A DNA stretch of 64,000 nucleotides from Symsagittifera roscoffensis (Eukaryota; Xenacoelomorpha; Acoela; Convolutidae), in NCBI RefSeq assembly GCF_963678635.1, contig NC_087062.1, forward strand, positions 98,075,705 to 98,139,704, written 5' to 3'. The notes under the pieces were generated by a model, which was not told the origin of the DNA, did not search any database, and saw only the letters and a program-made list of their open reading frames with translations. Shown here one piece after another: positions 8,545-18,012 of this stretch. Positions within the stretch are counted from its first letter, which is position 1, and each line of letters opens with the position of its first letter. The translations under genes and the position numbers were made by a program.

Positions 8545-11500
8545 AAGATCGACAAGGCCAGAGCTTCCCCCAACTTGGAGGGAACAGCCGGTCAGGAATG
8601 TCGTGATCGCAAGCTATAAGAAGAATACAGAAGGGAACTACCACAGGCACAATCGGCTGGACTGGAGTGCGGAACAGGGAGCCAGGAGGGACTGCTTCCA
8701 TGACGCAGCCTGGGTGGAGTATCTAGCGCCACCTCGTGTGCCAGAGGGTGCAGTTCACCTAATTATAGGGGATAGCCTGGTGCGGGTGTTGACCCAGATA
8801 CGGTCCCATTGGCAGACAGGAGTCTTGAGTTTCGCTGGAGCTGCCACGCCACAGATGTTGGCAACCCTGGACATGCTAGGGATGACCAAAGGTTACACAG
8901 TGACCCTGATGGTTGGGACCAACGACGTGTCAAGGGGAGAAGCGAGGAAAGTAGCGAGGCTGTGCGACAAGATGAGCTGCCTTCTTGAGGAACTGAGGAT
9001 CCAGATGGACCCCATCCTGCTGACGGTATGCACGGTCCCCTACAACATGATGTTTGATCAGCACGCCCTAGAGATGAACCAGAAGGTGCGGAGCCTGAAC
9101 AAGATGATCCGAGACATACACCGGAAGAGTGTGCTTCCTCTCAGGCTGTTGGACATAGCAGAACGTATAGAGAAAAAGGGATTCCCTGAAGACACCTCAA
9201 AAGATGGAATCCATTTCGATAGGCCAAGGGGAGCGGAGTGGCTGAACGACGTCTTCCAGGAACACATTAACACGCTAGAGGCGGACCTGCTGGAGACAGC
9301 CCAATTCACTTTAGGACCACCTCCCAACCCACCATTCCTTGCCTCGAGGGCCTTGGCTGGTCGCTTGGGAGCGAGAGTCGATACTAGAGACAGTTCAAGG
9401 AGCAATCAGACCCGATTGCAGAGTGCCACGCCAATGGAGTCGGAGGAGGTAGAGTCATCAACACCTCCGGGCTCGGCGATGTCCTCTGTGGTGGTGGCAG
9501 ATGGCAGGAGAGAAAAGAAGTCTATGGAGACTGCCCGCTTGAGATATCCTGAGAAGGTGAAGGAACTGGATCTAGAGAGTTTGGAATGCAGACGAGAGTT
9601 GGCGGAAACCCTGGGGATCGAACGAGTGTCGCACGAGGATTTGAATAGACATCATTGCATAGACTGGTTGAAAGCTCACGAAGCACACTTCTCGAGAGCG
9701 AAGTTAATGGAGACCACAGACCTGACTGGAATTCCCACAAAAACGATCATGGGACCCATTAACTACAGGCCTCTCAAACTGTTGGGGGGTCCTGGACTTA
9801 TAACAGAACCTCCCAAGCACCGAACTGGCATCGCTAGGATCAGGTTGGCAACCCCGGCGCAGTTAAAGGTGGTAGACAAGCTACTCAATCCGGGGGGAAT
9901 GGAATTGCCTGATGCCGCTTACGAAGGTCCGAAGTTGGCAGAAGATCCCAGGTACGGGAAGCCCTGTGGTGGCACCCAACTGGCCAAGACTCTGGCAGCT
10001 TATGATAGAGCAGATCCAGCTGCTGCAAGAGTAGTCATTGTGGCGGGATCGGACTTCGAAGGAACGTCTCCCAAGTTGTTCTGGCCGGAGACTCTGGTAT
10101 ACTCCTTGCCAGGAGCCGAACTGAACCAGATGTTGACTCTAGTGGTGGCAATAAAGTCGGAGATGCCCTGTGAACCTGAGCTGCTAATGTTTGCAGGAAT
10201 GAATGATCACCTGCACGCGATGGGACTTCTTGAGCAACTGAAGGGCAAGGAGATTCCGACATCAAGGAAGATATGGGAGGCTATTCAGGCGTTATTTGCG
10301 GCGATGAATGAGGTACAAGAGAACGTAGCCTCGAGATTTGGGTCCAAGACGAAGGTGGTGTTTACCACATCCCCAGGATACGCAAATATGCCACCCGCCC
10401 TACAATTCGTGTACGCGGTCTTGATCCTGATAGCAGAAGGGAGTGAATGGCGGATTCTGATGGCAGCCCCCAATCGAGAGCTGGAGCCATTGAACTTGAG
10501 GCTTTACAAATCAGAATTGCCGGCGGCATGGGCTGACATATCTCATGCACTGAGGGGCTTCTACGGACTGGCCGACGTCCTGATTGTATTGGATGAGGTA
10601 CTCTTGCTAGAGATATCGAACTTTGCTAGACAACTCAAGTTCAGCCCAGTCATCGGGGACGACCACCCGGCGATAAACCAGTTGACGGCCAGCCTGTGGT
10701 TCCGGAGTATGGATGTGAAAGTCGCAAATTCCACCAGCAGGTCTAGAGGTCCCAGCAACGAGAGAAGAAATGTGGTCGAGACGGAGAAACAGTTAGAATC
10801 GATGAAATATCGCTTGACTCAAGAGAATGGCTGGTGGCCATTCCTGACACCAAGGCTGGAGAACGTCACGAATAAGACGAGGGAGGAAGCACCACTCCTC
10901 GTGAAACAAATCTGGAGTTTTCTAGAGAAGCAACTGGAGCTAGCTGAAACGAGAGACATGACGGTGGCTAGATTAGTCTCGGCCGCCAATGAAGTGACGA
11001 TTGGAGGATTTTGGAGAGAGCACGCCAACGGCGAATTAAAGACTAGGAGAGATTACGAGATTCTCAAGTTCTTGAGTCCTTGCTGGGAGAAAGAATTCTT
11101 GGCAGGAGTGTTCGGCACCACGGCGACTATCTTCGGAGCCTTCGTACAGGATATACTGGGCATGTCCATCAGCCTGCTCTTGGCCCTGTATTTGGTTTAC
11201 CCCAGATACTTGTTCAACATGGGCCCAGCATACATGTTTAGTCGAGGAGTGGAGGCACTTCGAGTTGATGGGTATCTGGCACTAGTACTCTTGACCCATG
11301 GGGAATTGGTATCGTTTCATCGGTTAATGGAATATGGAGAACCTCTGTCTATGGGGAGAGTCCACACGAGCATTGAAACCAGCTCCTACAAGTGTGCCGC
11401 AGGGTTGAAGACACTGCTGGTGCAATACCTCATGATGCAGAATCGATACATGACGGGTGAAGATGAGAACCCAACCTCGAGAGAAGAATGGGAGAAGGCG

Positions 11501-14500
11501 AACAGAGGGATGCCTCTGTTGACGGACCTGTGCCTGGCAATGAGGTCGGACCCAATGGGGATAATCCGGGGTCTAGAGGAGGTGGTGACCTGCATCTATG
11601 GTCCAGCAGTGACGTACGCGTTTCCAGATCCCCTGGTGATAACGTATCGTCACTCGGTGACGCACTTGAGTCTCATCAGCGTACTGGATGGTACAGCGCT
11701 GAATTGGTGTCAGCAGGAGGTGCTCAGGGCGCGTATGAGCAACACGGTACTCTTCGGAAAAGTGAAAGATGCCGAGATGATGGTGTGCAACTTCAGGGGA
11801 CAAATGCAATGTAGAATGGGAGGCAAGCGAGAGGGCCCCATTGAAATGTATCCAAAGTTTTGGAACCTAAACCCATTGACGGCCAACGGACGAGAAGTCT
11901 TGAGAATCCCCGCCTGGAAGGAGTGCTTTGCACTAGTCAAGAGGGAGCTGGAGGCCATAATGGAGAAAGAAATCCTACCAGCCACCATGCCTGAGTTCCC
12001 GACAGTCAGGAGGATGACCTTGGGAATGAATAGTCCCTTGGTGGTTCCCTCCATAATGGCGAAGATGATGACGGAGGAAACGCAGAGGCATTTCACGGAT
12101 GGCTGGGATCCCCTGTTCATCGGCTACACGGCGGCAGTCTACTTCCACACCAGCGAGATGAAGGTAAATTCGTGGACGACGCAAGCGAAAAGGAGTAGAG
12201 GTTCGCAGCCCCCTGGATATGAGGTGCGGAAAGTCTTGAGGACTCTTGAGAAGGAAGGACTTGAGAATATGCTACCCATATGGGATGATGGCAGGATGAT
12301 CGTGATGGAGGGACACGTCGCATTGGTGGACGAAATGAAATTTGCCACGAGAAAATACAAGGCACCCTATGGCTTGGAACAAGTAGAAGTGACACAGGAG
12401 GGAACAGAACTAGATGCAGCAGGTCAACTGCATGTAGCCCTGACGGAATATAAAAAGCTGGATCCTACGACACCGTCACCACTGTCTGTAGACACGCCTG
12501 GAGACAAGAGGAGTGGACCCGTTGAGGATCGATTCAAAAGAATTCTCGAGAGAAGAAGAAATGAATCAGAGGAAGAGAGTATGGATGAAACTCTCAGTGA
12601 AGCTGGAGAAGACATGGAGGTGGGGAATACACCTGAACCAGGGCCATCAGGGGAGGAACTCACCACTCAAGAGCTGTTGAAAGACTTGAGCGAAGAGAAT
12701 TGGGCAGATACTGCCACACCACCTCTGAACCCGTCCCCGCGGAAGAACCTAGAGTTGCCATTGGCAGGTGAGACCTTCAATATGGGGATGTTACTCTTGA
12801 GCTCGGAGGAAAGGGAGAAGAACACGTTCGAAGGGAACAGGGACATATTCTTGGGATCTCTCGAGGATGACGCTTGGCAGGAATTCCTGGGGGAATTCAA
12901 TCGAGAAGTGGGCAGCGAGACGACGCTGGACAAGTTCAAGAAGGAACTGTGGGACGCAGTAGTGAGATTCGGGGAACCGCTCCTGATAGGAACGGGCCTG
13001 GATGAGAAAGCAAGAAAAGAGCTGCTGAACAAGCTAGTGGAGCTGAGGAACGCACGATCGAAGACTAGAAAAGAGAAATGTGAGGACAGCTCTACTCTGA
13101 AACAAAAAACTGTGGATAAAATGGTTGATGATATAAAAAGGGATAAGGTTGGGACTAGTAATATGATTAAAAGTACTAATATCCTTAAGGCTCGAGCAGG
13201 GGGGAGGCAAGAGTTGGAAGGAGTGGATGAAGAGGTCGAATCAATGATGATAGCCACAACACCCTCGAGCAGAGATGTGAAGACTCGCAAGAGGAAGAGA
13301 GAAGTGGAAGGATGGGGTAGTCCTTCAGTGGATGCTGTTTCGGAAGGAAACTTGAGAGAGACGGCGCCCATCGTTTTGGCCCGATGCAAGACGGCGGCAT
13401 ACAAGAACAGCTCGGAGCTCAGGAAACCACTTGAAGTAGAAAAGGAAATAGAGGTTTCCACCAGTTTGACGTCAGAAGAAGACTTCAAGCCTCAGAAGGT
13501 AAACGTGAAGAGAGGTTCAACGAACGGGCAGGTAGGGGAAGTGGAGATCGGCAAAGAATGGATCTCGAAGGCACATCAGGACATGGGCAAACAAGTGACG
13601 AGTGATCCATTGGAGAGGAACAAGACGAGGAACACTTCCCAGACGTGGTGGGTGGCCCTCGAAACATTGAAGGAAATGGAGGACTGCTTGAAGAAGTTGG
13701 ACAGTGGAATAGCTCGCAGGCGACGCAATTGGGCCACCCAGCAAAAAGCCGAGGTTAATAATATAGAGATGGCAAGTCATCTGAAGAGGTCCTGGCAGAG
13801 TTTGTTGAAGGATCATTTTGAAGAGGCGATGAGAACATCCTCATCAGCACCGCCACTAATGGCGAATCCCTTCGTTAGAACTGCGGGACAATTAATGTTC
13901 ACCTGGAGTCTGGTGGGAATAGAGTTGGAGACATTGACCTCGTATGACAGGCTGAAGTTGGGAAGCAAGAAGCTAGAGGTGTATCAGGCACTGATGCAAC
14001 ACGTGGCCAGGGACAATTCAGGCTTGAGCCTGGCTAGAAGAAAAGATGCCACATGTTTCTTGAGATGGACAATGTCAATGATGTCTGATAGCACCATCCT
14101 GGCATGCCACCAGAGAGCAAGTGGAAGTAAAACCATGGAGAGAAGAGTCTCAACGATCATCTTGAACGTATATCAGAGTACAGGAATAGAGAAAGAAGAT
14201 GGTTCCAGACTATCCTTAGAGAACCATCGAAAGCTGGACGAGGTACGGAGGTTCTCTAATAAGAAGTTCGAGGAAGAACATGATGTTCACCGTAACCTGG
14301 CCTCGTCAGAACAGTACTCGAGACTCAGTGAGAAGGGGGAATACCAATATGTGTCTGGAGTGATGGGAATAGCCTACAATCCCTTCTTAGACTCGGAAGC
14401 TGGAGGAGTCCACAGAAACCATGAGGTAGCGGAGCTACTGAAGTTTTGGACAGAAAGAATAATGGAAATAGACGCGGTGGAAAAAGAGGGGCCGAGCCTG

Positions 14501-14683
14501 GGCCTGATTCTTGAGAAAACACCAGAGGTGATAAGCATACCGCGCTCAAACAAGAGAGTTGAAGTGAACATGGGCGGTGGAAATGGCTTGTTAACCACGA
14601 ACTTGGGAGTGATGTGGAAGCTACTAAGACCCTCCTGGTGTCCACATCCACATGCAAGTCTAATCGAGGAAACCACAGAGTGA
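8483..14683 (+). CDS. Middle of second polyprotein: SGNH/GDSL esterase domain plus long unknown region
   Basis: About 2,066 codons from a GTG at 8483; the real start is probably upstream in the 7522 frame. Residues about 92-260 are a clear SGNH hydrolase: IIGDSL (nucleophile Ser 98), GTNDVSRG near 145 and DGIHFDRP near 241 with the catalytic Asp and His. SGNH enzymes hydrolyse esters and are known in some CR1 non-LTR elements. Residues about 515-700 repeat the same pattern more weakly (AGSDFEG, LPGAELNQML, FAGMNDHL). A hydrophobic stretch near 11150-11220 could be a buried helix or membrane segment. The rest is charged and helical with acidic, disordered-looking parts (12550-12750) and matches nothing I know. 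Ends at TGA 14681-14683 in the same phase as the next frame. Confidence 0.85.
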   Translation: MAPHRSRLKELGEKLQQQSRERSTRPELPPTWREQPVRNVVIASYKKNTEGNYHRHNRLDWSAEQGARRDCFHDAAWVEYLAPPRVPEGAVHLIIGDSLVRVLTQIRSHWQTGVLSFAGAATPQMLATLDMLGMTKGYTVTLMVGTNDVSRGEARKVARLCDKMSCLLEELRIQMDPILLTVCTVPYNMMFDQHALEMNQKVRSLNKMIRDIHRKSVLPLRLLDIAERIEKKGFPEDTSKDGIHFDRPRGAEWLNDVFQEHINTLEADLLETAQFTLGPPPNPPFLASRALAGRLGARVDTRDSSRSNQTRLQSATPMESEEVESSTPPGSAMSSVVVADGRREKKSMETARLRYPEKVKELDLESLECRRELAETLGIERVSHEDLNRHHCIDWLKAHEAHFSRAKLMETTDLTGIPTKTIMGPINYRPLKLLGGPGLITEPPKHRTGIARIRLATPAQLKVVDKLLNPGGMELPDAAYEGPKLAEDPRYGKPCGGTQLAKTLAAYDRADPAAARVVIVAGSDFEGTSPKLFWPETLVYSLPGAELNQMLTLVVAIKSEMPCEPELLMFAGMNDHLHAMGLLEQLKGKEIPTSRKIWEAIQALFAAMNEVQENVASRFGSKTKVVFTTSPGYANMPPALQFVYAVLILIAEGSEWRILMAAPNRELEPLNLRLYKSELPAAWADISHALRGFYGLADVLIVLDEVLLLEISNFARQLKFSPVIGDDHPAINQLTASLWFRSMDVKVANSTSRSRGPSNERRNVVETEKQLESMKYRLTQENGWWPFLTPRLENVTNKTREEAPLLVKQIWSFLEKQLELAETRDMTVARLVSAANEVTIGGFWREHANGELKTRRDYEILKFLSPCWEKEFLAGVFGTTATIFGAFVQDILGMSISLLLALYLVYPRYLFNMGPAYMFSRGVEALRVDGYLALVLLTHGELVSFHRLMEYGEPLSMGRVHTSIETSSYKCAAGLKTLLVQYLMMQNRYMTGEDENPTSREEWEKANRGMPLLTDLCLAMRSDPMGIIRGLEEVVTCIYGPAVTYAFPDPLVITYRHSVTHLSLISVLDGTALNWCQQEVLRARMSNTVLFGKVKDAEMMVCNFRGQMQCRMGGKREGPIEMYPKFWNLNPLTANGREVLRIPAWKECFALVKRELEAIMEKEILPATMPEFPTVRRMTLGMNSPLVVPSIMAKMMTEETQRHFTDGWDPLFIGYTAAVYFHTSEMKVNSWTTQAKRSRGSQPPGYEVRKVLRTLEKEGLENMLPIWDDGRMIVMEGHVALVDEMKFATRKYKAPYGLEQVEVTQEGTELDAAGQLHVALTEYKKLDPTTPSPLSVDTPGDKRSGPVEDRFKRILERRRNESEEESMDETLSEAGEDMEVGNTPEPGPSGEELTTQELLKDLSEENWADTATPPLNPSPRKNLELPLAGETFNMGMLLLSSEEREKNTFEGNRDIFLGSLEDDAWQEFLGEFNREVGSETTLDKFKKELWDAVVRFGEPLLIGTGLDEKARKELLNKLVELRNARSKTRKEKCEDSSTLKQKTVDKMVDDIKRDKVGTSNMIKSTNILKARAGGRQELEGVDEEVESMMIATTPSSRDVKTRKRKREVEGWGSPSVDAVSEGNLRETAPIVLARCKTAAYKNSSELRKPLEVEKEIEVSTSLTSEEDFKPQKVNVKRGSTNGQVGEVEIGKEWISKAHQDMGKQVTSDPLERNKTRNTSQTWWVALETLKEMEDCLKKLDSGIARRRRNWATQQKAEVNNIEMASHLKRSWQSLLKDHFEEAMRTSSSAPPLMANPFVRTAGQLMFTWSLVGIELETLTSYDRLKLGSKKLEVYQALMQHVARDNSGLSLARRKDATCFLRWTMSMMSDSTILACHQRASGSKTMERRVSTIILNVYQSTGIEKEDGSRLSLENHRKLDEVRRFSNKKFEEEHDVHRNLASSEQYSRLSEKGEYQYVSGVMGIAYNPFLDSEAGGVHRNHEVAELLKFWTERIMEIDAVEKEGPSLGLILEKTPEVISIPRSNKRVEVNMGGGNGLLTTNLGVMWKLLRPSWCPHPHASLIEETTE
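8493..8500 (+). other. ATCG duplication that breaks the frame
   Basis: Copy A reads ATCGATCG; the aligned place in copy B (near 33939-33942) has one ATCG-like unit only. The extra 4 bp shifts the coiled-coil frame out of phase with the esterase frame; without it both are continuous. A simple replication slip explains it. Confidence 0.8.
14681..14683 (+). other. In-frame TGA inside the second polyprotein
   Basis: Frames before and after are the same phase. Copies B (near 39841) and C (near 57709) have CGA (Arg) here and are open, so the TGA fits a C-to-T change in copy A, though readthrough is not excluded. Confidence 0.85.
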
Positions 14684-16405
14684 GTGAGGTTAGCACCAAC
14701 GGAAGATGAAGATCTGGCGAAGTTGAGTGTGCTACATAAGCTAATCACGCCCCAGATGCAAGAGCCAAGCGAAAGGACGAGCGACCCCGGGTCAGCAAAG
14801 AAATTGGAGCCGGGTAGCTGTCTGGATTCGACGTGTGGGAACGGAGAGCACATCTGCGATGGACGGTCATGCGTCAGAATACTGTCGTTTCAAAAAGAAG
14901 ACCTGGTCACTTGGTTCGAAGACATCACAGAAAGGGAGAAAAGTGAAGTGCAAATAATAGCGGAATGTTACGCGAGAACCACGGTGAATATAGCGACAGC
15001 TCTCGGATTCTTCTCGAGAATGTGTGGTCTGCAGGCACTGGAGAGACTGGAGTCTGAACATCATTTAGTGACGGCGTTGAGCGTAGAATCATGGCCCGGG
15101 GTGTTGCAGGTGACTCAAAAACACATCCGGAGCTGGAAGGTTGGTCTTGAGGCGGAAATGGGATTTCCCATGAGCGAAGCTTATGGCTTGCCATTGAACG
15201 CGAAATCGCTGATAGGGTCAATGATGGCCAACTTGTGCGGAAGTCACTACCCGCTACACATGGCGATGGTGGAAGTGTCCAGCCAGAGAATACTGGTGGA
15301 CAAGGCCTTCTCAGTGCCCAAGTGTGTGAGGTTGGCTCGGATGTCGCATCACTCGCACAAGTTGTTGAGAAAAATCAAAGGGACAGTACCAAAAGAATTG
15401 AGAGATGACTTAAGCGAAATCTGGGGAGACGATCTTCTGAAGTTGGAAAGAGAAAACACGAGCGATCACGAGAGACAAAACGTGATCGGGAAACCTGTGG
15501 GAAGTACTCCGAACCTGGAAGACAACGACACGATGCACGAGAAAATGATGGAGCTTGAGCCTCTCTTGGAAGCCTCAGGGGAGCGTAATCTCAGGAGCAT
15601 TGAGATCTCTCATGGGGAATGCCCATGCCACTGTTTGGCACAAACGGTGTGGTATCCAGATCACAAGAACCTTTGCCTGGTGTGGGATGTGGAAGAGATT
15701 CGGTCGATCGGACTACCGGATCACCGGCAGAAGGTGACGCTCTTAGTAGTGAGTACGATGTTAGCTCTGAGATGGATAGAAGAGAATATAACGAAGTATC
15801 GGGAGGCGACGACGCCAACGGCTGAGTCAATATACGCGATAGACTACAGCAGGAGACTCGAGTTGTTTGAGACTGCGTGCAAAGTATTCGCCATACCGAC
15901 GGAAGTCAGGCACGTATGGAGTCGCTTGAGGTACTTTCCATGGTTTCGGGCGACACTGACGTCTTGGTTGTACATGACAACGAAAGATCACATGAGAAAA
16001 CATCAAAAAGAGTATCGACAGTTCCAGGCCGAGATTGGGCCGGAAGCTTTCAAGAGACCCCTGCTAACCCATCGTAATGCGATCACGACAGGATGGAAAA
16101 GAGTGGGTAAGATGTCTAGAGACAATACCAAAGCGAGGGAGTCGATACTAGAGGAAGACCTGGCGAAGAACGTGAGCTTGAGCCTGCACAACTCCTTTTG
16201 CTTGAACCGAGAAGCTAGGGTGAAGGCACTACCCAACCAAGCAAAGAGATTGCAGGAGCAGAGAGAATGGATGCGATCCTATGAACAGCTGAAGGCTTGG
16301 GAGGAGATTGTGATTAGTTCCGATGATGAAGAGGAACTGTTGAGACAGTTTGCCGCATCTAGCACTTCAGGATGCAGTACCTCCAAGGCGAAGAGCACGA
16401 GATGA
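14684..16405 (+). CDS. C-terminal part of second polyprotein with Cys/His cluster
   Basis: 573 codons in the same phase as the upstream frame; the GTG at 14684 is only the codon after the TGA and is not a convincing start. A compact Cys/His cluster (C-x4-C-x5-H-x-C-x4-C) lies at about 14818-14874 and is kept in copies B and C (LMCGSGEHSC), suggesting metal binding. A second Cys/His-rich patch (HGECPCHC) lies at 15610-15634. The last 50 residues contain EIVISSDDEEE, a SUMO-interaction-like motif, then a Ser/Thr-rich tail. No enzyme signature is recognised. The protein ends at TGA 16403-16405, close to the 3' LTR, so nothing else is encoded downstream. Confidence 0.82.
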   Translation: MRLAPTEDEDLAKLSVLHKLITPQMQEPSERTSDPGSAKKLEPGSCLDSTCGNGEHICDGRSCVRILSFQKEDLVTWFEDITEREKSEVQIIAECYARTTVNIATALGFFSRMCGLQALERLESEHHLVTALSVESWPGVLQVTQKHIRSWKVGLEAEMGFPMSEAYGLPLNAKSLIGSMMANLCGSHYPLHMAMVEVSSQRILVDKAFSVPKCVRLARMSHHSHKLLRKIKGTVPKELRDDLSEIWGDDLLKLERENTSDHERQNVIGKPVGSTPNLEDNDTMHEKMMELEPLLEASGERNLRSIEISHGECPCHCLAQTVWYPDHKNLCLVWDVEEIRSIGLPDHRQKVTLLVVSTMLALRWIEENITKYREATTPTAESIYAIDYSRRLELFETACKVFAIPTEVRHVWSRLRYFPWFRATLTSWLYMTTKDHMRKHQKEYRQFQAEIGPEAFKRPLLTHRNAITTGWKRVGKMSRDNTKARESILEEDLAKNVSLSLHNSFCLNREARVKALPNQAKRLQEQREWMRSYEQLKAWEEIVISSDDEEELLRQFAASSTSGCSTSKAKSTR

Positions 16406-16540
16406 ATGGGCAAATCGGATGGATCTTGAGTCTTGAGAGGGAAGGGGGGCTTGAGCGTGGATCCGAGTGAAACTTGGATTCACGAAAAAGAAATTTTAAC
16501 AAAGCAAATATTGTTACTAATATACTATATTTATTATATA
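16406..16540 (+). other. 3' untranslated region with purine tracts
   Basis: Two purine runs lie here, GAGAGGGAAGGGGGG at 16435-16449 and GAAAAAGAAA near 16483. Either could be the polypurine tract that primes plus-strand DNA synthesis; the second is nearer the LTR. Copies B and C keep related purine runs before their 3' LTRs. Confidence 0.5.
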
Positions 16541-17745
16541 AATCGAAATGCTGCATGACAATTTCCTGATTGAATAGGACAAAAGAGATTTTAAAATGAT
16601 TGGCTTGAAAAGCGAAAATTCAAGGGTGCAGGTGTATGCAGATTTTGATTGCTGTTTAGCAATAGTGTGAAAATTTTAAATGGCTGTGAATTTTGGGGTG
16701 TAGATAAGCTTAAATCTGCTGCAAACTTCTGTAAATGACCACTGGCACTGTATCTTGAGCAACACTCGGTTTTTCTGGGACTCACTGGCAGAAGACAGCG
16801 CGCGATGAGGACATCGATCTCGAGTCCGGGGAGTATGTGCCAGTCGGTCATATTTGGAAGTTTGACCTTGAGAGAAGCAAAAAACACTTGATTTTGGAGT
16901 GAAATTTAATTTTTCAAAATTTCGAATGGAACCTGTCATGCACGATTTTCTCGCGAGAACTGAAAATCAGAAAAAGAGATCAGAACAATTTCAGAACAAT
17001 TGAGTCGAAAACGCGGGAAAGTTGCAAGAAAAAGCAGTAGGAAATTGCTATTCGCAATTTCAATCACTATAATAATCAAGAGTAGAGCTGTCCCATCTGT
17101 GACAGAGACGAGAGCATTCCCACGAGTTGGATTATTACGATTGGAATACTATTATTGACTGGACCAGAGTGAACCTTCGGTGGAAAGGTGGACAGCTAGA
17201 GTGTCCCAATGGTTCACGAGAACTTGCAGTCTAGAGTAAAAACTTGTTCTTAAAACTGACTGACATTAAACTCATTTTAGTTACTTTGTTGATTCTTGAG
17301 TTGTTTACCGACTTATTTTACTTCCTGGTTCTTGAGCGTGCTGCTATGTGAGTACAAATTTAAATTCTAGAGTGTGTTTTATGATTGTTATGTTGAGGTA
17401 AGGCGAGTTTTAGGTTGATCCATCTGAAATGGATCAAAGTTCCACTGTCTAAGAAAAAAGCAACTTAACGGATTGTTCCAACCCGGTTTTTAACGGCGTT
17501 CATGTATTTTGGGTATCTAGAGACCTAAGTATGGGGACGTTTCTAATTCTAGAGTGGGGGGATATTTTAGTAGTAGCCTTTAAGCTGTAACGGGTCGTAG
17601 TCTCATGTCACAAGCGAACCGAACTGGCTCCGACCGTTCTTGAGGTAGAAAAACACAAGAGATAGTGTCCCTGACCCTTGAGCCAGTGGTTATAGGGCCT
17701 ATTTTTCTTAAGCCTCATGTGTGACTGCAGTAGACGAATGTTACA
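16541..17745 (+). repeat. 3' LTR of copy A
   Basis: About 1.2 kb of non-coding sequence shared with the B and C LTRs, including a block from AATGCTGCATGACA to the end GTTACA. The end at 17745 (CA) is set by comparison with four copies; the start is uncertain by about 50 bases because the homology fades in AT-rich DNA. The word TTGAG and relatives CTAGAG and CTCGAG are strikingly frequent. The AATAAA present in the B and C LTRs is mutated here. Confidence 0.85.
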
Positions 17746-18012
17746 TATTGATTTATGTCGTATACTAATGAAATAGAAGGAAAATTTGATAGAAAAAGTA
17801 AACTTCAAACGTATTTTGGCAACTATGTGCATCGTCAGGATTTATACAATTAACTAATCTAAATGACAAAAAAACATCAATGTACAAAATTATTTGCAAT
17901 ATTTCAACTAAATTTTGATTCTTAGCAATCATGTTAAAAAATTAGCCAATCACAGTTGATCTCTGCAATTACAAAGATTATAAAAAAACTTTTAAACTCT
18001 GAAATTAATTTT
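17746..18012. repeat. Fragment of the 950-bp macro-repeat unit
   Basis: Matches the part of the satellite unit that begins TATTGACTTATGTCGTATAC and runs to the CTGAAATTAATT segment (compare 52935-53190). No complete frame. It is the left flank of the non-LTR insertion and the right flank of copy A. Confidence 0.85.

Larger units (their letters stand above)
1..17745 (+). mobile_element. Giant Ty3/gypsy-type LTR retroelement, copy A (5' end outside window)
   Basis: Seen: colinear gag zinc knuckles, retropepsin, reverse transcriptase, RNase H and integrase in Ty3/gypsy order, a further 9 kb of coding sequence after integrase, and a 3' long terminal repeat whose relatives recur at 21226-25451, 42779-43763 and 59535-60538. 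The frame is already open at base 1, so the 5' LTR, leader and gag N-terminus lie to the left. With a 5' LTR of about 1.2 kb and the missing gag part the whole element would be about 19-20 kb, very large for this superfamily. Copy A is the best preserved copy: its frames are broken only by two TGA codons (1966, 14681) and a 4-bp duplication (8493-8500). Its right end is inserted in a macro-repeat unit at 17745. Confidence 0.93.

Noticed and set aside
11140-11240. Hydrophobic stretch as evidence for an envelope protein
   Set aside because: No signal peptide, no cleavage site, no fusion peptide pattern and no Cys-rich ectodomain; the segment sits in the middle of a charged protein.
12667-13488. 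Long antisense open frame opposite the second polyprotein
   Set aside because: Ser/Leu-rich shadow of the acidic coding strand; in copies B and C the antisense frame is not kept as such.
16435-16449. This purine run as the certain polypurine tract
   Set aside because: It lies about 100 bases before the LTR start inferred from the copy B left flank; the run near 16483 is closer, so neither is assigned firmly.
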